DNA from: an uncultured Treponema sp.
GTDB taxonomy: Bacteria; Spirochaetota; Spirochaetia; Treponematales; Treponemataceae
Direction of reading: 5' to 3'
Assembly: GCA_937900125.1 (NCBI GenBank)
Contig: CALCEK010000205.1
Coordinates: 1 to 8,858 of the forward strand
Length of the DNA: 8,858 nt
Shown here piece after piece: positions 1-4,270 of the stretch. The translations under genes were made by a program, and so were the position numbers. How positions within the stretch are numbered: position 1 is the stretch's first letter; every line of letters begins with the position of its first letter. The notes below the pieces were generated by a model. That model was not told the DNA's origin and searched no databases. It saw only the letters and a list, made by a program, of their open reading frames with translations.

Positions 1-33
1 TAAAAATACTATTTGCTTTCAGAGATTCCTCTT

Positions 34-900
34 TCAACGCACTCCTCCAATCTCCCTCAAGCACCGCTTATTCATCTCCCGCCGCTCGCGGTCAAAACAC
101 CAGCCCCACTTACAAAAATACCGCACCGCGCTCTTGATATGCGCCCTGAGCATCGCGCGGTTTTTATAGCTTTCACGCGCATGGTCGTGTACAATCTTCA
201 CATTTGGGTAATACAAAGTCTTTGCCACGCGATGCAGACGGCGGATAAGGTCAAAATCCTCGCAGTACATAAAATATCCGTCGTCAAAGAAAATATCGTG
301 TTCTTTCAAAACAGAAAGACGCATAAACATAAAGCATCCGCTCAGGCAGGGCGGATTCATCACCTTGTCGTAGCCGCTTGCCTTTAAACAGTAGCGGTCA
401 TCGCGCTTCTTTCCCCAGCTCTTTGGCAAAAATCGTCGGAAAATCAAATCCGCAGGTGTGGGAAGCAGCTTGCACAAATATTGCAGCTCGCCGTTCGGGT
501 ATTCCACACGCGGCAAAACATACGCCGCATCCGTGTTCGCGTCCATAAAACGAATCAACTCCGAAAGCACATTCGCTTCAAAATAAATGTCGGGATTCAG
601 CACCACGTGATAGTCCGCGTCTTGCTCTATTGCTTCCTGCATGGCGAGGTTGTGGCTTGCGCCATAGCCCAAATTCGCGTTGTGAATGTAGCGGATTTTC
701 GTCTGCGCCGCCGAATAGATTTCCTGCAAAATGCGCATTGCGTCATTTGGAGAATTGTCTATTATATAGAAGATTTTTACACATTCTGATTCAAAAATCG
801 CTTTAAAAAGTCGCTCTAGCTGAGTGCGCGGGGTGTTAAACAAAACAACGCTTGCCGTTACAACGGCTTTTTGACTGCTACCAACAAATTCTTTGTCCAT
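34..900 (-). CDS. Family 2 glycosyltransferase, rhamnosyltransferase-like (288 aa)
   Basis: Predicted cytoplasmic, nucleotide-sugar-dependent transferase with a GT-A fold, of the group that includes rhamnosyltransferases of O-antigen or other surface polysaccharide. Visible motifs in order: a first beta strand ASVVLFNT (residues 16-23), DNS at 48-50, the nucleotide-binding NLGYGASHN at 76-84, the metal-binding NPD at 102-104 in place of DXD, SGCFMFMR at 187-194, the catalytic-region CEDFDLIRRL at 213-222, and HDHARES at 238-244. There is no membrane helix, and about 290 aa is the usual length. The ATG at 900 lies 3 nt after the stop of the upstream gene, preceded by a short GGGTGA, so the two are probably one transcript. 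Hand counts show much higher GC here (32/60 at 61-120, 34/60 at 601-660) than in neighbours (17/60 at 961-1020), which suggests transfer. The family call is firm; the sugar donor and acceptor cannot be read from the sequence. Confidence 0.9.
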   Translation of the reverse strand: MDKEFVGSSQKAVVTASVVLFNTPRTQLERLFKAIFESECVKIFYIIDNSPNDAMRILQEIYSAAQTKIRYIHNANLGYGASHNLAMQEAIEQDADYHVVLNPDIYFEANVLSELIRFMDANTDAAYVLPRVEYPNGELQYLCKLLPTPADLIFRRFLPKSWGKKRDDRYCLKASGYDKVMNPPCLSGCFMFMRLSVLKEHDIFFDDGYFMYCEDFDLIRRLHRVAKTLYYPNVKIVHDHARESYKNRAMLRAHIKSAVRYFCKWGWCFDRERREMNKRCLREIGGVR

Positions 901-903
901 TTT

Positions 904-1296
904 TCACCCGATTTTTTTATAGCCACATTCTTCATCGCTCACAAAATCCGAGGAAAAATCGTATTCCACAGAAAATGGCATTTCGATTTTTTTTGCAAGA
1001 TTTGAATAATACGAAATTACATCTTTTCTGATTTCATTTTCACCGAGTTTTATAATTTTTGCGCTGAGTTCTGCCTTTGTTTGCGTACAAAAATACAAAA
1101 TCACTTCGTCAACTTCTGAATCAAAAGAACGATTTAAGATTGTTTCAAGAAAAAATTCCTGAATCCCATTTGGAAAAACAAAAATCTCTTTTTCTGAAAA
1201 ACCGCATTGCATTTTGAGAACATCGTGTTTTGAAATTAAATTTTTTTGCCTAAAGCCGTCAGGGGCAAAACCGCAAAGAAACGCACTCCGTGTCAT
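904..1296 (-). CDS. Unrecognised 130-aa protein upstream of the glycosyltransferase
   Basis: I do not recognise this protein. It is soluble, with no signal peptide or membrane helix, and its middle (from residue 29 on) looks like an ordinary alpha/beta protein. The stretch GFSEKEIFVFPNGIQEFF (about residues 32-49) resembles the linker strand before the C-terminal domain of GT4 glycosyltransferases, but no such domain follows, so this may be chance or a remnant. The first 15-20 residues are read from DNA beginning CAGAATGACACG, a 12-mer that recurs at 2042-2053 in an intergenic repeat, so the N-terminus may be recruited repeat DNA. An internal ATG at 1212 is the alternative start but has no Shine-Dalgarno. 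I kept 1296 because a good promoter (TTGATT, 17 nt, TAAAAT) ends 9 nt before it. The gene is divergent from the XRE regulator and 3 nt upstream of the glycosyltransferase. Confidence 0.55.
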   Translation of the reverse strand: MTRSAFLCGFAPDGFRQKNLISKHDVLKMQCGFSEKEIFVFPNGIQEFFLETILNRSFDSEVDEVILYFCTQTKAELSAKIIKLGENEIRKDVISYYSNLAKKIEMPFSVEYDFSSDFVSDEECGYKKIG

Positions 1297-1300
1297 TCTG
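1289..1300 (-). repeat. Short copy of the CAGAATGACA repeat end
   Basis: Read on the minus strand this is CAGAATGACACG, identical to plus-strand bases 2042-2053. The first ten bases also match 2214-2223. It overlaps the start codon of the minus-strand gene. Similarity outside the 12-mer is poor, so this is at best the terminal remnant of a repeat copy. Confidence 0.4.
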
Positions 1301-1302
1301 TA

Positions 1303-1315
1303 TGTATTTTATACA
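1303..1315. promoter_or_regulatory. Candidate operator dyad TGTAT-N3-ATACA
   Basis: A perfect 5-bp inverted repeat with a 3-bp centre (TGTAT TTT ATACA) covers the -10 box of the minus-strand promoter. XRE-type repressors often bind such short dyads over promoters, and the regulator gene starts 67 bp away on the other strand. A second, AT-only dyad (ATATTT-N6-AAATAT, 1360-1377) overlaps the regulator's own -10. Binding is inference. Confidence 0.3.
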
Positions 1316-1334
1316 CTATATTTCTTTAAATCAA
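1306..1334 (-). promoter_or_regulatory. Promoter for the unknown gene and glycosyltransferase
   Basis: On the minus strand, TTGATT (1334-1329) is followed after exactly 17 nt by TAAAAT (1311-1306). Transcription should begin near 1299, only a few bases before the ATG at 1296, giving an almost leaderless mRNA. Confidence 0.55.
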
Positions 1335-1346
1335 TACTATTTTTAT

Positions 1347-1375
1347 TTGAAAACACACAATATTTATTAAAAAAT
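1347..1375 (+). promoter_or_regulatory. Candidate promoter of the XRE regulator
   Basis: TTGAAA (1347-1352), a 17-nt spacer and AAAAAT (1370-1375, four of six consensus bases) end 6 nt before the ATG at 1382. The -10 is weak, but the spacing equals that at the two genes with perfect TATAAT boxes (4271 and 5878). Confidence 0.35.
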
Positions 1376-1381
1376 ATCCGC

Positions 1382-1657
1382 ATGACCGTTGAAGAACAGG
1401 AATTATTTGTCTGCAAAAGGCTAAAAAGCGAACGAGAAAAGGCAAACTTATCGCAAATGGAACTTGCGCTCGAATCTGGGGTCTCTCAAAATATGATTAC
1501 TTACATCGAAAATGGAAAAAGAACGCCAACAGTAACAACGGTTCTAAAATTATGCAACGCACTCGGCATAAGCCCCGCCATTCTTTTTCCTGCCGAAAAC
1601 AAAGAAAAGCAAAATGCAAAAGAAACAATAATTAGTTTAGTAGAAAGATTTATGTAA
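1382..1657 (+). CDS. XRE-family helix-turn-helix regulator (91 aa)
   Basis: Small DNA-binding protein of the Cro/C1 (HTH_3) family. The five-helix domain fills residues 7-68. LKSEREKANLSQMELALESGVSQNMITYIENGKRTPTVTTVLKLCNALGI follows the family pattern closely: SQxELA before the turn, recognition helix about 35-43, then ExGKRxPT and the LxxLCxALGIS helix. The last 20 residues form a charged tail ending in a short helix that could aid dimerisation. I start at the ATG at 1382, because the longer open frame from 1214 adds 56 residues that run through the promoter region and the opposing gene. No Shine-Dalgarno is present, and a -10-like box 6 nt upstream suggests a leaderless transcript. It is divergent from the unknown/glycosyltransferase pair, so autoregulation and control of that pair are plausible. 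An antitoxin or phage-repressor role cannot be excluded, but no toxin or methylase is adjacent. Confidence 0.85.
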   Translation: MTVEEQELFVCKRLKSEREKANLSQMELALESGVSQNMITYIENGKRTPTVTTVLKLCNALGISPAILFPAENKEKQNAKETIISLVERFM

Positions 1658-1698
1658 AAAAAATAGCGGTGAGGGGTATTTATTTGTGATTTTTTTGA

Positions 1699-1713
1699 AC
1701 GGAAAAACTCCGT
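1699..1713. other. Small hairpin between the regulator and the 55-aa gene
   Basis: ACGGA (1699-1703) and TCCGT (1709-1713) form a 5-bp stem with a 5-nt loop in the 114-bp gap between the two convergent genes. No T-run follows on either strand, so I do not call it a terminator; it could be a weak transcription end. Confidence 0.25.
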
Positions 1714-1771
1714 GTTTTACGTTTATAAATGTTACGCTTTAAAGGTAAAATTAAGGATTCTAACAATCGAC

Positions 1772-1939
1772 CTACATAAAATAGCTGTATTTTTCAACCC
1801 AAGCTTTGTAGTCATCATCTGTTGCGCAATCTTCGTACTCAAAAATGGCATTTTCAATTTCTTGCGTATCGATTGCCTGATTCATAAACTCAAACATCGA
1901 TTGTAAACGCTGATATAAATCTTCGGCTTCTTGATTCAC
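1772..1939 (-). CDS. Small acidic protein of unknown function (55 aa)
   Basis: I do not recognise this protein. It is strongly acidic and probably mostly helical: NQEAEDLYQRLQSMFEFMNQA is amphipathic, a second helix covers about residues 25-35, and DDDYKAWVEKYSYF closes the protein. There are no cysteine pairs, membrane helix or signal peptide. The start is a GTG at 1939, chosen because GGAGAG (1951-1946) lies exactly 6 nt before it, the clearest Shine-Dalgarno in this half of the window. The longer open frame to 2017 would need a TTG start without a ribosome site and would read into repeat DNA. It is convergent with the XRE regulator and stands alone downstream of 360 bp of noncoding DNA. 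The codons look like those of the AT-rich neighbours. Expression is plausible from the ribosome site, but function is unknown. Confidence 0.6.
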   Translation of the reverse strand: MNQEAEDLYQRLQSMFEFMNQAIDTQEIENAIFEYEDCATDDDYKAWVEKYSYFM

Positions 1940-1996
1940 TTTTTTCTCTCCAAAAAACAAAATATTTTTGGTTTCCACAAAAACCTTTAGGGCAAA

Positions 1997-2051
1997 TGTC
2001 GAGTGTTTTCGTGACAAACCGAGATTCTTCGCCTTTTAGCTCAGAATGACA
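1997..2051 (+). repeat. Degenerate copy of the TGTCATTCTGAG inverted repeat
   Basis: The right part, 2021-2051, has the order GAGATTCTTCG, CTTTT, CTCAGAATGACA and aligns with 2188-2223 of the complete copy (AGATGCTTCG, CTTTT, CTCAGAATGACA). The left arm is only hinted at by TGTC at 1997-2000. Short repeats of this general form are common in intergenic DNA of several spirochaetes; that is recollection, not a search result. Confidence 0.5.
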
Positions 2052-2070
2052 CGCTGACACGCTGGCAGGC
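2047..2070 (+). repeat. 8-bp tandem repeat, about three copies
   Basis: TGACACGC occurs twice head to tail (2047-2054, 2055-2062) and is followed by the variant TGGCAGGC (2063-2070). The first unit overlaps the end of the repeat fragment (ATGACA), so the array may have grown from its terminus. Confidence 0.5.
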
Positions 2071-2129
2071 AGAAATCATTTTTTACGCATACATTTTATA
2101 GCATCCCCAAAAATTTGGATATGTTACAA

Positions 2130-2141
2130 AAAGTATACTTT
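2130..2141. promoter_or_regulatory. Perfect 12-bp palindrome AAAGTATACTTT
   Basis: Self-complementary sequence that contains TATACT on both strands. I found no well-spaced -35 for either direction, so it is a possible protein-binding site or a chance AT palindrome. Confidence 0.25.
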
Positions 2142-2150
2142 GCCTTGATT

Positions 2151-2223
2151 TGTCATATTGAGCGATAGGCTTTGCCTGCGAAATATCCATAGATGCTTCG
2201 AGGCTTTTCCCCTCAGAATGACA
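2151..2223. repeat. Intergenic inverted-repeat element, complete copy (73 bp)
   Basis: The arms are TGTCATATTGAG (2151-2162) and CTCAGAATGACA (2212-2223), which pair at 10 of 12 positions. Inside lies a small hairpin AGGC-TTT-GCCT (2167-2177) and the segment AGATGCTTCGAGGCTTTTCCC. It looks like a non-autonomous REP- or MITE-like element; no transposase is present. The mismatches between the arms suggest an old copy. Confidence 0.6.
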
Positions 2224-2258
2224 AATTTTCGAAAATCGAAATTGCCCCCTTTACTTTT

Positions 2259-2287
2259 ATTTTATATCAGTTTTGCAGTTTTGACAA
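2259..2287 (-). promoter_or_regulatory. Minus-strand promoter reading into the repeat interval
   Basis: TTGTCA (2287-2282), a 17-nt spacer and TAAAAT (2264-2259), matching the consensus at five of six bases in each box. It lies just downstream of the stop at 2300 and would start RNA near 2252, running through the 73-bp repeat towards the 55-aa gene. It could serve that gene with a leader of about 310 nt, or make a small RNA. Confidence 0.45.
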
Positions 2288-2299
2288 GATTTCCGCATT

Positions 2300-3853
2300 T
2301 TACGAAAAATTGTCAATGTAAAATTTGGAATATTTTGAAATTTCCACGCTAAACTCGTCCCACCCAATGCGTTCTGGGAGAGTTTCTTCGGCAGAAAACA
2401 AATCAACGCCTAGCCCCAAGCGATTTTGCGGGAGCGTAAAACCCATTGCCGAAATCACCGTGGGAAACATATCAACAGTTGTAAAGTTTCGCCCTTGAAT
2501 TTCCTTCACTGGCGTTTTTTGCGCGTTAATAAAGCAATTGTAAACAGTGCGGTCATAATACGGCGTGTCATTTATTAAAATGTTATCCATTCTAGGATGG
2601 TCACCCGTAATTACAATCACGGTGTCGTCAAAAAAATCCTGCTCATTTAGCCAAGAAATAAAATCAAAAAGTTGGCGGTCGGCACAAGAAACAACATTTG
2701 CAAGATTTTCAGGATATTCGTCCTTGCAAAGATTACAAAAGTAGCCGCCTACATGGTGGGTGTCAACCGTGAGCATTGTAAAATTAAACGGCTCGCCTTC
2801 TTTTGCCAAACGAGTTACTTCATCGCGGGCAATTTTGTACAAAATCTCATCTTCAAATCCCCACCAAACCGCATAATCGGGGGCAATATAGCCTTTTTCC
2901 TTCGCAGTAAACAGGTCAAAAACAAAGTATTCGCCGTGTTGCTCAAAAAAATCCTTGCGCCCTGCAAAGTTTCCGTCCGAACCGCACAAAAACTCCTGCG
3001 TATAACCTTCAGTTTTTAAAATGTCGCCCAAAGCCGTAATTCCGCTCGCAAAAGTAGACCTGCTTCCCATATCGTTTCCGCCAACAGGAAAACTAAACGG
3101 AACGCCCGTAGAAGTTGCAAAAAGCGCACCCAGCGTCCAGCCTGCACAACTATGAAATCCGCCTAAAGTGCCAGCACTTCCCTTAATTTTATCTGAAAAT
3201 GAAATATTTTCTTTTGCAAGTTGCGTAAGGTGCGGAATGTAGTTTATTTCGCTTTGTTTTCCGCCTTCTGCAACTGAAGCGTAGGTTGTTTCCATACTTT
3301 CCATATAGATATATATGAGATTTTTCTTTTTTTCTGGCGAAACGATTCTAGCAGTTTTGGGGTTTACATAAAAATCTTCGTAAATTCTAGTTTGCGCTTT
3401 TAGTTGAGCGCGATATTCTCTGAATTTGATTTTGGAATCGGTTCTGTTAAGCGAATAAAATGCAAAAATAACAGAAAAAATTGTTAAGGCAAAAATTAAA
3501 ATAAACTTTAAGTCTAGCGAAAATGTCTTTTTGTTAAACTTTTTGCTTTTTAATTCTACAAGCATCTTTGCGTTTAGGCTACCACAAATCTTAACGGCAA
3601 AAAAATAAAATGCGACTAAGGCTAAAATCACAAAAGTTTCGTAGCGAGCGCAATATCGGACAGCATTTTGTAAAAAGTGGGTGTCCGCCCCCTTTAGTGG
3701 CGATTTTACCGTATAAAGTAGCACCCTAATAGTTGCGTTAAAAGTTGCAGAAAACCAATCTGTTAAAAAATAAAGTAAAGTCGAAGCGATTAAAAATATG
3801 CTAGACAAAAAAATTAAAAACCCAATTAAAAAATTTTTATTCCTGCTTTTCAT
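2300..3853 (-). CDS. OpgB/LtaS-type phosphoglycerol transferase, membrane sulfatase-fold enzyme (517 aa)
   Basis: Member of the LTA synthase / phosphoglycerol transferase I group of the alkaline phosphatase superfamily. Known members move phosphoglycerol from phosphatidylglycerol onto a growing lipoteichoic acid or onto periplasmic glucans; the local acceptor is unknown. Three N-terminal helices (about 7-31, 72-90, 115-135) place the catalytic domain outside the inner membrane. Key residues, counted from the ATG at 3853: metal-binding Glu185 in YIYMESMETTY, nucleophile candidate Thr240 in AGWTLGALFATSTG, His366/367 in TVDTHH, and Asp418-His419 in VITGDH. THH followed by two cysteines, and the GWT context, recall OpgB/MdoB more than LtaS. 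I prefer the ATG at 3853 because AAAGGTGA lies 5 nt before it; a GTG at 3862 would use that ribosome site as coding DNA. It overlaps the upstream gene by 17 nt, so translation is probably coupled. All catalytic motifs are intact. Confidence 0.9.
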   Translation of the reverse strand: MKSRNKNFLIGFLIFLSSIFLIASTLLYFLTDWFSATFNATIRVLLYTVKSPLKGADTHFLQNAVRYCARYETFVILALVAFYFFAVKICGSLNAKMLVELKSKKFNKKTFSLDLKFILIFALTIFSVIFAFYSLNRTDSKIKFREYRAQLKAQTRIYEDFYVNPKTARIVSPEKKKNLIYIYMESMETTYASVAEGGKQSEINYIPHLTQLAKENISFSDKIKGSAGTLGGFHSCAGWTLGALFATSTGVPFSFPVGGNDMGSRSTFASGITALGDILKTEGYTQEFLCGSDGNFAGRKDFFEQHGEYFVFDLFTAKEKGYIAPDYAVWWGFEDEILYKIARDEVTRLAKEGEPFNFTMLTVDTHHVGGYFCNLCKDEYPENLANVVSCADRQLFDFISWLNEQDFFDDTVIVITGDHPRMDNILINDTPYYDRTVYNCFINAQKTPVKEIQGRNFTTVDMFPTVISAMGFTLPQNRLGLGVDLFSAEETLPERIGWDEFSVEISKYSKFYIDNFS

Positions 3854-4181
3854 CGTTTTCACCTTTAGAAAGTCTTAAATTGAGTTTTAGACTAAAATAA
3901 GCTGAAAAAATTCGGTAAAAAAAGTAAACAAGCAGGGCAGAAATTATAGCAAACAAAGTGTACATTGCAGAATCTAATGTTACAAGCATTGAAAATTTTC
4001 GCGCAAGGGCAACAAAAACGTGCGTTACGGGAATGCAAAAAAGTGTAAAAAGCAAATAATCGCACAGAATCTGAAAATTTGGCGCAAGTGGCATTTTTTT
4101 GTTTTTACAAAAAAGTTTTAAAGTTAAAAGTGGCGGCAAAAAAATATTTACTAAAAGCATTACATAGTTCATAATATCCAT
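3837..4181 (-). CDS. Small membrane protein coupled to the phosphoglycerol transferase (114 aa)
   Basis: Not recognised as a named family. Three hydrophobic segments are visible (about residues 5-23, 38-60 and 73-96), followed by a short charged tail (LRLSKGENDEKQE) that probably lies in the cytoplasm. Its last codons overlap the start of the phosphoglycerol transferase, and it is the first gene of that transcript. LtaS-like enzymes usually carry about five membrane helices in one chain, whereas the downstream enzyme shows three. The small protein could therefore be a partner that completes the membrane part, though this is inference. The ATG at 4181 is preceded by a run of nine G and then TAAA, so the ribosome-binding site is a homopolymer that could vary in length. 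Start at the next Met (residue 4) is possible. Confidence 0.75.
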   Translation of the reverse strand: MDIMNYVMLLVNIFLPPLLTLKLFCKNKKMPLAPNFQILCDYLLFTLFCIPVTHVFVALARKFSMLVTLDSAMYTLFAIISALLVYFFYRIFSAYFSLKLNLRLSKGENDEKQE

Positions 4182-4185
4182 TTTA

Positions 4186-4194
4186 CCCCCCCCC
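4186..4194 (-). promoter_or_regulatory. G9 homopolymer at the ribosome-binding position
   Basis: Nine C on the plus strand read as GGGGGGGGG on the minus strand, 4 nt (TAAA) before the ATG at 4181. It is the only purine-rich Shine-Dalgarno candidate for that gene. Homopolymeric G tracts change length by slippage, and in Treponema pallidum such tracts upstream of genes are linked to phase variation. Confidence 0.6.
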
Positions 4195-4216
4195 TTAAAA
4201 TAATCTTAAAAATTTT

Positions 4217-4246
4217 AAAAATTGTACGAAAATTTTTGCAATTTTT
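4217..4246. promoter_or_regulatory. Dyad in the divergent promoter region
   Basis: AAAAATTG (4217-4224) and CAATTTTT (4239-4246) form a perfect 8-bp inverted repeat around a 14-nt centre with partial further symmetry. It covers the -35 box of the plus-strand promoter. It may be an operator for the divergent genes, but the region is very AT-rich and chance is a serious alternative. Confidence 0.3.
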
Positions 4247-4264
4247 AGAATTTCCTTTTATAAT
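4236..4264 (+). promoter_or_regulatory. Promoter of the OLD-like gene
   Basis: TTGCAA (4236-4241), a 17-nt spacer and a perfect TATAAT (4259-4264). Only six bases (AAAAAT) separate the -10 from the ATG at 4271, so the predicted transcription start coincides with the start codon and the mRNA would be leaderless. Confidence 0.7.
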
Positions 4265-4270
4265 AAAAAT

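Larger units (their letters stand above)
1940..2299. other. 360-bp noncoding interval with repeats and a promoter
   Basis: I see no credible gene here. The interval holds, left to right: a Shine-Dalgarno for the 55-aa gene (1946-1951), a small dyad GGTTT-N6-AAACC (1970-1985), a damaged repeat copy (1997-2051), an 8-bp tandem repeat (2047-2070), a palindrome AAAGTATACTTT (2130-2141), a complete repeat copy (2151-2223), a palindrome ATTTTCGAAAAT (2225-2236) and a minus-strand promoter (2259-2287). No terminator with a T-run is visible for the phosphoglycerol transferase gene that ends at 2300. Confidence 0.6.

Noticed and set aside
21..32. Terminator after the glycosyltransferase
   Set aside because: Only a 4-bp stem (AGAG/CTCT) with no T-run on the minus strand.
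13..789. Plus-strand open frames opposite the glycosyltransferase
   Set aside because: They are antisense to a gene with clear catalytic motifs; their translations are rich in His, Ile and Arg and show no domain.
1214..1381. 56-residue N-terminal extension of the XRE regulator
   Set aside because: It reads through the divergent promoters and the opposing gene, starts at TTG without a ribosome site, and lies outside the conserved domain.
904..1657. Toxin-antitoxin pair formed by the unknown 130-aa gene and the XRE regulator
   Set aside because: The genes are divergent rather than in one short operon, and the 130-aa protein shows no toxin fold motif such as HigB, RelE or HipA.
1940..2017. 26-residue extension of the 55-aa protein
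   Set aside because: It needs a TTG start inside repeat DNA, while a GTG with a well-placed GGAGAG exists at 1939.
2047..2070. CRISPR-like or iteron array
   Set aside because: Three 8-bp units without spacers are far too short for CRISPR, and no replication gene is nearby.
2672..3019. Plus-strand open frame opposite the phosphoglycerol transferase
   Set aside because: Antisense to the catalytic domain, with no ribosome site and no recognisable motif.
3854..3862. GTG at 3862 as start of the phosphoglycerol transferase
   Set aside because: GGTGA used for the ATG at 3853 would then be coding, and the GTG has no better ribosome site. The difference is only three residues.
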